In this document: positions 53,441 through 64,000 of the stretch, piece by piece
Layout of the letters: every line of letters starts with the position of its first letter
Numbering within the stretch: the stretch's first letter is position 1
Origin: Neoceratodus forsteri
Lineage: Eukaryota; Chordata; Ceratodontiformes; Ceratodontidae
Direction of reading: 5' to 3'
DNA length: 64,000 bases
NCBI GenBank assembly: GCA_016271365.2
Contig: CM057454.1
Span: forward strand, 699,747,501 to 699,811,500
Notes under the pieces: generated by a model
The model's database searches: none
Seen by the model: the letters and a program-made list of their open reading frames with translations, nothing else
Told to the model about the DNA's origin: nothing
Program-made: the position numbers and the translations under genes

Positions 53441-54369
53441 TTTTGGAGATCTGTAAAGAATTCATTAAATCCATTGGCAATAGAAGGGGGGTCAGTTAGA
53501 GTGGTATCCTGGGCAGTGAGGGAGTTCAGGAGTTCAACAACTTTCCCTTTGACCAGGGAATTAACCTGTCTCCAAAACTCTTTGAAGTGGCAAAGGTGTT
53601 CAGTTTGTAAGGATTTGTAATGATGGAGTTTGGCTTTCTGGAGGGCGTATTTACATTTATTTCTGAGTTGCCTACAGGGCTGCCAATCAGAGGGCATCCT
53701 GCTTTTTTGTAAGTCCACCATGCCTTGTCTGGGGGACATAAGTATCCTAATGTTCTTGATAAGCCATGGAGCCTTGACACCCTTGGACCTGCCTTTTTTC
53801 AAGGGGACATGGTTATTAATGATTTGAGTGAGGGTAGAGATAAAGAAAGCCAGAGTTTGATTGATATCAGGGAGAGTCTTAATTGGGCTCTGGTCAGTGT
53901 TAATGATTAGAATCTGCAAGTGTGGAAGGCACCTTGTCAGCAGTAGGGTTAAGCCAGTCGATATTGAGATCACCACAAAGTACAAGATCATGGAATGGGA
54001 GACTGGCAAGGGAGTTAAGAAAGGGAGGGAGGCCAATAGAAACCTTTTTGGGTGGCAAGTAGGCACACCCAACAATTTCTTGACCTTTCCAAGCATCAAG
54101 GAGAGGAATATGGATTCCATGACTGGGGATTCAGAGTCAGGCTCATGGAGTTCGATGACATCCAAGTCTGCCCGAGTGTACATAAGGACATCCCCAGCCC
54201 TTTTGCCCACCCTATCCTTCCTAAAGCAATTGTATCCAGGTAATGACACCTCATGCTGTTTGATAGCTGGCTTTAGCCACGATTCTGAGATGCATAGGAT
54301 GTCAGGGTTCTTCTGGGCAACCCAGGCTTCTAGTTCAACCATCTTATGGCAAATACTGTGAATATTCAT
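53441..54369 (-). pseudogene. Jockey/L2-group LINE, endonuclease and linker (upstream of L2 insertion)
   Basis: The minus frame 54369-53434, 311 residues long, begins MNIHSICHKMVELEAWVAQK, NPDILCISESWLKPAIKQHE (glutamate) and FRKDRVGKRAGDVLMYTRAD. GDLNIDW lies in a neighbouring frame at about 53963-53974. The linker ends NGFNEFFTDLQ, where the L2 target site starts. Across the L2, the minus strand continues into the linker at 49536. The GDFN region is frameshifted and no SDH box is readable, so it is inactive. Confidence 0.8.
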
Positions 54370-55282
54370 ATGTGCTATTTTCAGACATTTGGGAGGGGGG
54401 GTTGAGTATTAATGACAGGGATTTGTGTATAGGCAGGGCAAGGAGGTCCAGGATTAAGCTCAATGTCCCCTGCGTAGGCCTAAAGGAGGAGAACAGAAAC
54501 ACGGACCCATAGCAAGGCACAAAAAGGCTTCATTCCAGGGGCAAATTGTATGGTAGGTACATGCAAATGCTTTCAGGGCCAGAGCCCAAGGAAGGCAGTG
54601 CCAGGTTTAGGAAGACAAGGGGTGCATAAGAGCATGCAGGGGGAGTCAGACCAGATGTGACACAGAGGGAGAGGAGTAGTAACCTGAGGATGGAATATTA
54701 AGGAGTGTGCAATAAATTGGTCCACTTAGCAAAGGAGAATAAGGCAGGCCAGGGTTACTAGCCAGCCAAGGATAGCCATGAGAGCAGTATTGGAGATAAA
54801 GCAGTATAGATTCACGGAATGGTCAGTGATAGATGCTATCAGCCATGTTTCTGCAATCACTAGTATATCTGGAGAGGTATGAAGGACCCAGGACTAGAAG
54901 TGTTAGGGCAGACCAGTGGGAAAAGGCTTGCAACCTTCTTGAGTTGTTGCTCTCTAGTGGCTTTGCAGTATAATTTGCAAATGGGAAAGTAGGCAAAAAA
55001 ATTTTGGATTTAATAGTTTTTCTCAAACAAAAAATAGTTTGATTCCCCCATCTCCCACCCAAGCTCCCCAACCTCAGTTTCATAACAGAAGAATTCACCT
55101 GTAAAAAAGAAAATCAGCCCCAGTCAGAGTTACAGCATCCTCACCCTTCAAAGTCTATGTCTGAATGACTTATAGGCTATGTACATGCTGGAGTAATACT
55201 TGATTGGCTAGTTAGTCAACAAGAAACAATGTCAAATAAATCATTCAAAAATCCCTCTGCACCTTTTTACAATATGCTAAAT
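54370..55282 (-). mobile_element. LINE 5' region and a second endonuclease scrap
   Basis: Minus-strand 54875-54815 reads SPDILVIAETWLIASITDHS, an endonuclease E-motif like NPDILAVVETWLTP at 17150. It lies upstream of the complete endonuclease start at 54369, so it belongs to another LINE copy truncated here. 54370-54810 may be 5' UTR of the downstream LINE. 54880-55282 contains nothing else I can name. Confidence 0.45.
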
Positions 55283-55543
55283 TCACTTTGCCTGCAGCTG
55301 CCATTGCAGGCTTACACTCCTCTCTTCTCTGTAGCATGATTTCACTAGCCTGCCTGCGTGAAACCATAGTAACATGTAGTTCTCAACTGAGGGGGTCACC
55401 CTCAATCCCCTAGGCAGTGAATTCCAGAGCAGAGGGATGGCCACTTCTATTGCACAGTCCTCAGATGATTTTAGCTGGGCCCTCAAGACTGAAAGAAGGC
55501 CATCCTTGCAAGAGTGGAGAGGGCATAAGGACTGATCCAACAT
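55283..55543 (-). pseudogene. L2-type ORF2 C-terminus
   Basis: An 86-residue frame with AIPLLWNSLPRGLRVTPSVE. This is the P-x-LWNSLP-x-x-LR stretch found near the end of L2 and related ORF2 proteins. It lies in the expected place downstream of the thumb. Confidence 0.75.
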
Positions 55544-56072
55544 GTGTCAGGAGGACCCAACCCTCTCAGCAATTTATAGGTTAGAAGACCAACCTTGACG
55601 GTAACTTGCCATCGCACTGGCAGTCAGCCCAGATTGTGCAGCATGTGGTCACATGACTGAACATTGAAAGACGGTCAGCAACCTGCCCACCACATTGTGC
55701 ACTAGCTGCAGATGACATAGGGTATCTTCACAACCTCCACTAACCCTGAGGTAAAACAAATTGCAGTATTCAAGCCTGGACATCACAAACACATATATCA
55801 GGTTCTGCAGGTCTTCCAGGGTGATAAGGGACTATAATCTGGTTAATACTTCTCATATGGTAAGAGCCACTTTTAACTACGGCTGACACCTGAGCATCCA
55901 GTGACAGCCATTCATCAAAAATGACCCCCAGATTTTTCACCTTGGCAGAGGACCTGGACTCCACCATGACTACCTCTGCACCCCCTTTCTGACTCAGCTT
56001 GCTCACTAACACCTTGGTCTTATCCAAGTAAAGCCTCAGCCAACAAGATGCTATACATTTCTGGATATCAGC

Positions 56073-56474
56073 TTAGCATAGATTCATCACCTCAACAGTG
56101 TATAGTGTTCCCTCTGCAAAAGACAAGGACAGCTTGGTATCATCTGCATAGCAGTGAAAACCTAGCATGCACTGTTGAATTATCCTTCCCAGGGGCAGCA
56201 GTACACTGTGAACAACATGGGTAAAATAATTGAGCCTTGGGGCACACAACAGGGCAGGGGCATCAGGGATGATGAGAAGGTACCCATTGCCCCCCCTCTG
56301 TGTCCTATGCCTGAGGTAGGACTCAAACCAGCAGATGACTGTGCTAGTGAGTCCAAAATGCTCCCTCAGCTGATCAAACAACAACCCATGGTCTACAGTG
56401 TCAGATGCTGAAGAGAGATCAAGGAAGAGTGAGAAATGATTATTCACCCTTGTCTCTAGCCCTGAGATGGTCAC
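56073..56474 (-). pseudogene. L2-type reverse transcriptase core
   Basis: A 133-residue frame: LFLDLSSASDTVDHGLLFDQ (motif A, AFD to ASD), TSTVICWFESYLRHRTQRGG, then a damaged PQGS region (stretch DAPALLCAPRLN), and MLGFHCYADDTKLSLSFAE with YADD intact. The thumb follows in 56027-55770 (MDKTKVLVSKLSQKGG, VKNLGVIFDEWLSLDAQVSA). Dead because motif B is lost and frames shift. Confidence 0.85.
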
Positions 56475-58339
56475 TGTGCACTCTGACTAACACTGTCTTG
56501 GTGCTATGCCTCAATCTGAAACCAGACTGGAGGGGCTCATAGAGGTCATAAGCTAAGAGGTATGTCTGAAGCTGAAGAACCATGACTTTCTCAATAACCT
56601 TGCCTAAAAAAGGCAGGTTAGAGACTGGGTGATAATTTGCTGAAACATTTGGCTTCCTCAGGAGGGGTCAAACCAGTGCATCTTTCAATGCCACTAAAAG
56701 ACACCCTCAGAGAGGGAGCACTGATATATTCCAGTGAACACCGACTCCAGAGACCCCTTGCAGCTCACTAGTAGATGCATGATGCCTGAGTCAAGTTCAC
56801 AACAGGTGGTCCGCCACTCCATAATTACCTCTCAAATCTCATCAATCAAAATTGGCTGATATTCCACCCAGAACTGTTGAGTGCATTTGCAAAATCCCTG
56901 TTCAATTCTACCAGGCCATGGTAACCTGTCTGGAGAAATCCAGGCCCAGATAGAGAGCACTCTGTCTGAGAAAATTGAGCAAACACTTAGCATTTGGCTG
57001 TTGAAAAGGCATTTGCCAAATAAAGGCAGGAAGGATATAATAACCTGTCCTAAGTATGCAAGAGATGAGCTCATCAATTTCTCCCAGCCGCAATCTTCCA
57101 GAACAGGAATGTAGCCGTCTTATAGGAGATTACCCTTTGATATTCATCCAGATGAATTCTCAAAGCCAGTTTGTCCTCCTCAGCCTAGTACCATCTCCAG
57201 CAATGCTTTAGCCACCAATACCTGTTCTTCGGCTCCCTAAGATCCCCATCAAACCATGGGGATCCTAAGCATGAGACCTGGGGTCATACATGGATTGGTG
57301 CTATGGAATCAAAGGCCTTGGTCACCACCCTGCTATAGGTCAAGATGACATTCTCCAACACTGTCTCACAAGCTACCAACATGTCTAAGATGTTCAGCAC
57401 TGCCAGTAGTCCCTATAGGTCAAGCCTTTCAAAGGGCAGTATATAACCACACCCACAAGAGGAGGACCACAGGAGAAGACCATGAAGGTGAACTTCATGG
57501 TGTAAAGATCCAACCAACTGACCAGATCAATCACGAGGTTATTCACCTTGAGCCCTAGGGAGAAGACTTAGTCCAAGGCATGCCCGTGTTGGTGGGATAC
57601 AGAAGTAACCACTTGTGCCAGGCCCAGTGATTCCATCAAATGGAGGAAATCTTTTCCATAGTGTAAGAGTTCATTGTTGAACCTGGCATTGAAGTTACCC
57701 AGGATAAACTATCTGGATGACTCCAGCACTCTTTCAGTGAGGAAGTCTGGATTTCCTGCAGGAAACCCCATCATATGCCAGAGGCCAGTACACCAAGAGG
57801 ATCCAGTATCCTGCACCTGGACCCCCATACACAGACATGTATTAAAATGATGAGGTTTCCCCACTGGGTTCATAGTGAAGTTTAACCTAGATATAAAACA
57901 GATGCCCCCCCCCCATGATCCCTCCTTGGGCACAGAACCACAGAGAATAAAGCCAGGATTTCTTCCTCCAACACAGGGCTGGCATCATCTCCTAGTCAGG
58001 TGTCCATGATGCAAGCCAGGTCAATAGAAGACCACAAGATTACGTCTGCCATTATGGCAGTCTTGTTCCTTATCAACCTGGCATTGTATGACACCACCCA
58101 AAGGGGATGAAGTGAGGCAGCCAGTCCACTGGCTACCTGCCCACTTAGTCTGGTGGGGTTCCTGGGTATGGGAACTAGACAACTCCCACCTCTCTCCAGT
58201 TCCCATTACACCCCCTAGTTCTGACTGTCCTAATAATGTCCACCCCCAGTTAGTACTCACCACATACCACTGTTAACCACATAGTCTCCTCATGATCCCC
58301 ACCTCCCTGCACCTATAATAAGCAACTCCCGGAAGGAGG

Positions 58340-59343
58340 GTGTCATGAAAGTGACACAGGTCATACAACTGGACAGGAAGTCCTGTGACCATAATACCAT
58401 ATGGTTTGTAATGGCCTTGGGTAAAGGTAAACCCTCATTAAAAGTTGTACTTTTGGGTTTCAGAAGAGCAGGCTTTGATCTGATAAGGGAAACAATCAGG
58501 AAGAAAATGATAGGGAATTACCTAGGAGGTGAAAGATAAAGTAGAGAGAAATTAAAGGAGTTATTCTCAAAGTAACTAAATCATGCTTGAGAATGGCCAT
58601 CAAGGAGAACAAATACAAAAGGCTGATCTGCTTCTCTAAGGAGGTAAGGTAGGTGATGAGGGCAAAAAAGCACCTTCACTAAGTTCACTAAGTTCAAGAA
58701 AAATAAAGAAAAATAAAGAGCAGGAGGAGTGTGGAGAGTACTAGAGCAAGCTGAATGTGATCAAGGGTGCAAAGACAGACACATGGCTGCAAACTGTTGA
58801 TGGTGTCAAGGGAGAGGACAAGAGTTCTTCTAGTACATGAGGGAAAAAAGAAGATAAGGGGTATGGGAAATGCTAGGTTAGCAGAGGAAGATAGGATAGT
58901 GGAGGATGATAAGCAGAAAGCAAAAATGTTAAACTACTTCTGCTGAGTACTTACTGTGGAAGAAAGTGGGCTTCCTCCAGAAAGTGCAGTCAAGTATCAT
59001 TTTGGGGGGTCAGAAAATGAGGTGGGTAGAGATTAAAGTTGATAGAGTAAGAAAAGAGCTTGCTACCCTGAAAATAGTTAAGGCACAGGGACCGGATAGG
59101 TTACAGTTCAGAGTGCTCACTGACTGGGCACTTGGTCAAACTATTTAACAGTTCTCACTGGTCCAGGGTGTTTCCAGGGATTATAGGTCTATAGACATGG
59201 CCCTGCTCTGCAAAGGAGGGGATAGGAAGGACGTGAGTAATTTACAGACCTATTAGTAGTACCTCAATTGTAATAAAACTGAAGGAGAACCTAATAAAGG
59301 AAAACCTAATGGCCTGTCTGGAAGACAATGAGGACCAGGATAA
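58340..59343 (+). mobile_element. CR1 LINE fragment (endonuclease end to RT entry)
   Basis: The frame 58345-58539 reads SCDHNTIWFVMALGKGKPSL then LLGFRRAGFDL. This is the end of a CR1 endonuclease with SDH as CDH. A basic linker in mixed frames follows. 58966-59148 has LKIVKAQGPDRLQFRVLTDW (RT entry), then ALLCKGGDRKDVSN near 59205. It ends before the RT core where another CR1 starts at about 59345. Confidence 0.8.
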
Positions 59344-59359
59344 TAAACAACACCAGTTG

Positions 59360-59920
59360 TGGCTGTGGCACAGAAATGGGATGTGGCTATACAAGGATAT
59401 AATCTGCTTAGAAAAGACAGGGTAGAAAGAACAGGGGGAGAAGTCACTCTTTATGTAAAAAAAAAACATAAAGGCTAAAGAAATACAGGAGGTGAAGGAG
59501 AGTGCAGAAGTGGTGTGGGTCACACTAGAAAAGAGGAAATGGGAAGTTATGCACACGGGGTGTTCTACTGGCTTCCATCATGGGGAGGGAGAGAAATGGA
59601 TAATGAAATGTTGGAAGTAATCCATAAGATGACTTGCAAGGAAGAGGTGTTACTAGTGGGAGATTTCAATCTGCCGAATGTGGATTGGAGCCTCTCTGCT
59701 GCAGCAATGACTAGGAGTAGCAATATCCTGGATTCCCTGCAGGAGGCATTCCTTGGACAACTGGTTAAGGAACCAACTTGAGAGGGGGCATTGCTGGACC
59801 TACTGCCAACAAATGGGGACAGCATTGCTGAAATCAAGTGGGGGACCATCTGGTGACCAGTGATCACCGGACGCTGTGGTTTAACATGTAGTAAGAACAG
59901 GGCCAGAATCAAACCAAATG
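59360..59920 (+). pseudogene. CR1 endonuclease
   Basis: Pieces in order: RKDRVERTGGEVTLYVKKNI near 59410; KESAEVVWVTLEKRKWEVMH; then in frame 59515-59781 MDNEMLEVIHKMTCKEEVLL, VGDFNLPNVDWSLSA (GDFN intact), SNILDSLQEAFLGQLVKEPT. A stop at 59779 interrupts and the SDH region near 59860 reads SDHRTLWF. The glutamate region is not readable. Confidence 0.8.
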
Positions 59921-60444
59921 GGGACAAGTGTCCTGGACTTCAGGAGGGCTGATTTTAAGAACATGGGAGAATGTCTCAGGGACTCCCTGGCAGGGAAAGG
60001 TAAACTAACAGGAGTAGAAGAAGAGTGGGCTATAATAACAGAGTGAATTGAAAAAGCTACCAATCTCTGCATCAAGCAGGTGAGTAAGAGCAAGAGAAAC
60101 AAGAGACCACTATGGATCTCTAGAGAGGTAGTACAAAAATTAAAAGCAAAAAACTAGCCTTCACAAAATACAAAAGAGCACAAAATGAGGAGGATAGGGG
60201 AAAAAGGTTGGCAGGGAAGGCAGTTAGGAGCACAAAAGTAAAAACAGAGGATAATATAGTCAAATCAGTAAAAAGAGGGGCTAAAGTGTTTTTTTAGATA
60301 CATCAGTGAAAAGAGGAAGTCCAAGGGTGGGATAGTAAGACTGAAAGGGGAAAGGGGGTTAAGTACAAGAGGACCACAAAAAATTGACATATTGAACATA
60401 TATTTCTGTTTAGTATTCACAGAGGAGGGGTAGGAATCAGGTCT

Positions 60445-61518
60445 TTGTTACAAGACAAGGGCATAAATGGTCAGGAGGAGGACACTAGCCCTTTCTCAGT
60501 GGAAAAAGTCCTAAGGGAGTTGTCAAAGTTAAATATAGACAAGACAATGAATCCAGACATGGTGCACCCCAGCTTACTAAGGGAACTCAGGGAGGAGCTG
60601 GCTACACCTCTAACAGCCCTGTTCAACCTGTCTCTAGAAACAGGGGTGGTACTGGGAGACTGGAGGATGGCAGATGCAGTCCCACTGCTCAAAAGTGGAA
60701 ATAGGGAGGAGGTGAGAAATTACAGATCATTCAGCCTGACTTTGGTAGTCGGTAAAGTAATGGAATCACTACTGAAGGAAAGGACTGGAGAATACTGTAC
60801 CTTGTTAACAGTGGTTTACAGAATCTGAGGCAACATGGACTCATGGCGGGAGGTCCTGCCAGACAAACCTGATCGAGTTCTTTGACTGGGTAGCAAAAGA
60901 AGTGGACCAGGGAGGGGCGGTTGATGTGGCCTATCTGGATTTCAGCAAGGCCATTGACGCCATTCCACATAGAAGGCTGGTTAACAAAATCAGTAGCCTA
61001 GGAGTAGGTCCTAAAATAGCAAAATGGATGGACAGTTGGATTAGTCATAGGAGAAAAAGAGTGGTAGTAAATTGGGTGCACTTTGGGGAAGACAAGGAGA
61101 CTATCGGGGTTCTGCTGGGGTCAGTATAGGTTTAGTCCTCTTCAGTGTTTTTATTAGCAACATTGTAGAAGGACTGGATGGGAAGGTACACCTATTCATG
61201 GATAATACAAACATTTACAACAGAGTAGACACACCAGGAGGGAATGAAAGATTGAGGGAGAATCTATAGAAGATGGAAGAATGGCCATGAGTTTGACAGC
61301 TAAGACTGAATGCAAACAAGTGCAAAATCAAACCCTTGTTGCACAAAAACCTGGGGGTGAACATACCATCTTGGGGGTGGGTATTAGAAGACACAAAACA
61401 GGAAAGAGACCTGGAGGTTATCATTTCTGATGACCTGAAGGTAGCTAAACATGTGACAAGGGAGTGAGAAAGGCTATCAGAATGCTCAGATGCATAGGGA
61501 GGGGTATCTCCAACAGAA
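60445..61518 (+). pseudogene. CR1 reverse transcriptase and thumb
   Basis: The frame 60445-60828: SPFSVEKVLRELSKLNIDKT, MVHPSLLRELREELATPLTA, DAVPLLKSGNREEVRNYRSF. The frame 60902-61129: MDQGGAVDVAYLDFSKAIDA (motif A, AFD to AID), SLGVGPKIAKWMDSWISHRR. Motif B is lost near 61110. 61072-61269 ends HLFMDNTNIYNRVD, with FADD changed to FMDN. Thumb pieces reach RMLRCIGRGISN at about 61518. Confidence 0.85.
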
Positions 61519-61544
61519 GTGCCATGGCTTGGAGGGACAGGGAG

Positions 61545-61940
61545 TGAATCCTCAGGATTGCCAGAGCAGCTGCACAGGGGAGGGAGCTGGATGTCATTGT
61601 CCACCTAGGGACAAATGACCTAGCTAGGAAAGGGATCAGAGCAGTGCAGAAAGAGTTTATGGAATTGGGATGGGGCATTAGATAAGTAGCATGCACGGCA
61701 ACCTTCTCAGAGGTGCTGCCTGTCTATGGTGTAGGAGAGGCTAGGGTGCTCCACACCATGGTATTTAATCAGTGGTTGAAAAACTGGTGCAGAGCTCAGG
61801 GATTTGGCTTCATTGGGGACTGGGGGTCTACCTGGAGTGATGCAAGCCTATACTGGCATGATGGGCTGCATCTGTCCAGGATGGGAGCCAGGATCCTAGG
61901 TGATAGGTTTAAATGCTTCATTGGCAAGCATTTAAACTAG
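61545..61940 (+). pseudogene. CR1 ORF1 esterase, C-terminal two thirds
   Basis: VHLGTNDLARKGIRAVQKEF at about 61600 and the frame 61713-61940 (LPVYGVGEARVLHTMVFNQW, CRAQGFGFIGDWGSTWSD, WHDGLHLSRMGARILGDR) keep the asparagine, aspartate and histidine blocks. The DGLHLS codons are at 61860-61877. The serine block is missing because the copy starts downstream of it. A stop near 61682 splits the domain. Confidence 0.85.
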
Positions 61941-62054
61941 CCAAGGGGGAGGCACTGGAAAGGAGTAGGGAATCCTAGCCCCCCAAAAAAGTCACGGTAG
62001 TAAGTGTGGTAAACTCCAACATAGAAATGTCAATAGGGAGAAGGGAAGGGGTAA

Positions 62055-62830
62055 ATGGAGAAAGTGACAGAGGCAAGAAGGACAGGGATAGAGCCAAAAA
62101 GGAGTAAGGCCATCAGGAAATGGAGGGTAATGAGTACCAATGCTCATATCTTGGGCAACAAGCTCCCTGAACTGGTGGCCTTGATGGAAGAGGGATGCCT
62201 GGATATCGTAGCAGTCACAGAAATATGGTACACAGAGAACCATAATTGGGATGTTAACATACCAGGGTACATAACCTACAGGAGAGACAGGGAGGGGAGA
62301 AAAGGGGGGAGTAGCTCTTTATGTAAAGGAAGGGATAAAAGCAACTGAACAAAAGAGTAAACAGGGAGGAGAGGAGGCACTGTTGGTCACCTTAGAGACT
62401 GGAAATGGCACCACAATCCGCACAGGGATTGTATACAGACCTCCATGTCAGGGGGAGGGAATGGACAAGGATATGATAGAAGGCATTCTTAGGATGGCAG
62501 AGAAAGGGGAGATACTGTTGATGGGAGACCTGACTATGCCAGATGTTTACTTGGAGCACATTTGCTTCAGCCACATCCAAGAGCAGGGCCATTCTCAATG
62601 CCCTACAGGTGGCATGGCTCAAACAGCTAGTTTTGGAACCCACTCATGAGGGAGCAATCTTAGACCTCATACTCTCAAATTGGGACAGTGAGAGGATCTC
62701 AGATCTAGAAGTGGGTTGCCATCTGGGAACAAGTGACCATCAAACAGTGTGGTTCACGTTAAACTCAGCTACAGAGTCAAGCCATACAATAGTGAGGGTA
62801 CTGGACTTCAGGAGGGCTGACTTTGGCAAG
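62055..62830 (+). pseudogene. CR1 ORF2 N-terminus and endonuclease
   Basis: 62055-62348: MSTNAHILGNKLPELVALME, LDIVAVTEIWYTENHNWDVN (glutamate kept, T to I), TYRRDREGRKGGSSS with a frameshift. 62383-62649: TLETGNGTTIRTGIVYRPPC, EILLMGDLTMPDVY, where GDFN has become GDLT. The frame shifts again, then 62543-62836 has GAILDLILSN and GTSDHQTVWF (SDH intact). Confidence 0.85.
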
Positions 62831-62832
62831 AT

Positions 62833-64000
62833 GTGAGAGTGTCTCAGAAAAGCACTAGCAAACCAGTTAGATGGAGGGGTGGAGCAACAATGGGGAATCA
62901 TCAAAACTGCCATCACAGAGGCGACAAGCCTTTGTGTGAATCAAATAAACAAATCAAAAGGAAAGAAAGAGCCACTGTGGTTCTCAAAAGAGGTGGTGGG
63001 AAAGTTAGGGAGAAAACGATATCATTCAGGAAGTATAAGGAAACACAGAAGGAGCAGGACAAAGAGCTGTATCAGTTAAGGCAGAAGGAAGCAGGGAGGG
63101 AAGTCAGAATAGCAAAGGCCCAAACTGAGGAAAAGATAGCCAACTCAGTTAAGAAGGGGGATAAAACCTTTTATATGTACATCAGGGAGCATAGAAAGAC
63201 AAAGGGAGGGATAGTGAGGCTGAATAGAATGAATGGTGGGTGGGCAGAGGGGGACAATGAAAAAGCAGGGATACTAAACGAATATATCTGCTCAGGATTC
63301 ACAAAACAGGAGGGGGAGGTGCCAAATCCAATTAACAGAAGCAATCTTGATAGGGGGGTCGATTCCAGTCCTTTCACAGAAGAAAGGGTTCTGAAAGAAC
63401 TCCTAAAACTGAAGGTGGATAAAGCAATGGGGCCTGATGGAATTCACCCCAGAATTCTAAAAGAATTAAGGGGAGAACCAGTGAAACCACTGACTACCCT
63501 TTTTAACAAATCATGGGAGGATGGTGTGGTACCTGAGGACTGGAGGAAGGTGGATGTGATTCTCCCCTTCACAAAAGTGGGACCAAGACAGAGGAAGGAA
63601 ACTACAGACCTGTCAGTTTGACCTCTGTGGTAGGGAAAGTGATGGAATCACTTCTGAAGGAAAGAATTGCTGAGTACCTAGAGGCTAGTGGGGCGCAGGA
63701 CCCAAGGCAGCATGGGTTCACAGCAGGAAGGTCATGTCAGATGAATCTAATTGATTTCTTTGACTGGGTGACCAAAGTAGTAGACCAGGGAGGGGCTGTG
63801 GACATGGCCTACCTAGACTTTAGCAAGGCATTTGACATAGTACCACACAAAAGATTAATAGTCAAATTAAACAGTCTGGGAGTGGGTCCCAGGGTGGTAG
63901 CCTGGGTAAAACATTGGCTGGACAAAAGGACACAGAAGGTAATTGTAAATGGAGTCCACTCTGAAGAAAGAGGGGTTACTAGTGGGGTACTGTAGGGTTC
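62833..64000 (+). pseudogene. CR1 ORF2 linker and reverse transcriptase (partial)
   Basis: 62833-63621 (262 residues): KAQTEEKIANSVKKGDKTFY, SPFTEERVLKELLKLKVDKA, MGPDGIHPRILKELRGEPVK, VPEDWRKVDVI, then a frameshift. 63618-63995: SVVGKVMESLLKERIAEYLE, HGFTAGRSCQMNLIDFFDWV, MAYLDFSKAFDIVPHKRL (motif A intact), ERGVTSGVL, where the PQGS motif is interrupted by a stop at 63993. The catalytic FADD box lies beyond the window. Confidence 0.9.

Larger units (their letters stand above)
55283..58320 (-). mobile_element. L2-type LINE, older diverged copy
   Basis: On the minus strand, endonuclease traces lie at 57740-57490 (LGNFNARFNNELLHYGKDFL, then LMESLGLAQVVTSVSHQHGH). These match LGDFNAWADNEASLFGQHFL and LMISLGFTQVVSSATHNGGH of the L2 at 50930. 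The RT lies near 57000-55770 and the C-terminal part at 55543-55283. It carries many stops and is much older than the plus-strand L2. Confidence 0.8.
59345..61518 (+). mobile_element. CR1 LINE, second of three in a row, truncated at both ends
   Basis: Starts in the endonuclease and ends in the thumb, exactly where the next CR1 begins. Frames are broken throughout. The RT box is mutated (see the pseudogene entry). The 3' UTR and tail repeats are missing at the junction, which suggests deletion or recombination rather than simple insertion at its end. Confidence 0.8.
61519..64000 (+). mobile_element. CR1 LINE, third of three, runs off the window
   Basis: Begins inside the esterase (AMAWRDRE, matching the CR1 at 45010 in reverse), so 5'-truncated after the GDS block. 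It then carries the ORF1 end, endonuclease, linker and most of the RT core. The window ends just after RT motif B begins (TSGV). Its close match to the CR1 at 41536-45234 suggests the same subfamily. Confidence 0.9.

Overview
The window looks like intergenic DNA from a large, repeat-rich vertebrate genome. The repeat mix is CR1 LINEs whose first reading frame carries an esterase, L2, L1-clade Tx1-like elements, Penelope-like traces, hAT-type elements and a MIR/CORE-SINE-like fragment. That mix fits an amphibian such as a caecilian or salamander, or possibly a lungfish. This assignment is inference from the repeats, not a species identification. I see no host protein gene, no rRNA, no functional tRNA and no CRISPR array. 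Every recognisable coding stretch belongs to a transposable element and is broken by stops, frameshifts or other insertions.

Layout from left to right. 1-575 is a CR1 3' end. 582-2150 is a long inverted-repeat element (copy A). About 2500-3490 is a tandem array of short palindromes, followed by microsatellites. About 4141-8050 is an inverted-repeat satellite split by a CR1 (4309-7398), which itself holds a 439-bp MITE (6541-6979). 8107-8503 is an array of short hairpins. 8517-9789 is copy B of the inverted-repeat family, split by a SINE-like insert. 9790-11040 is a minus-strand LINE. 12497-12829 is a small hAT-like MITE. 13130-13930 is an old CR1-like fragment. 14036-17240 is a minus-strand Jockey/L2-group LINE.

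20556-30600 is a three-level nest. A Tx1-like element is split by a plus-strand CR1, which is split in turn by a minus-strand CR1. 30600-37455 is accessory DNA: Penelope-like and MIR-like pieces, two foldback units, a 2-kb hAT-type element with a perfect 8-bp target duplication (32051-34042), long microsatellites and a 195-bp tandem repeat. A second Tx1-like element (38370-45760) is split by a minus-strand CR1 (41536-45234) flanked by a 9-bp direct repeat.

47405-55120 holds a SINE and a minus-strand LINE cut by a near full-length L2 (49537-53440). The L2 has an 8-bp target duplication and a set of covarying hairpins in its 5' UTR. 55283-58320 is a minus-strand L2-type relic. 58340-64000 is three CR1 copies joined head to tail, the last running off the window.

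The elements do not form a pathway. What links them is insertion order, which the nesting allows to be read. The most distinctive signals are repeated hairpins that keep base pairing while their stem sequences change: five in the L2 5' UTR sharing one seven-base loop, and another set at 8107-8503.
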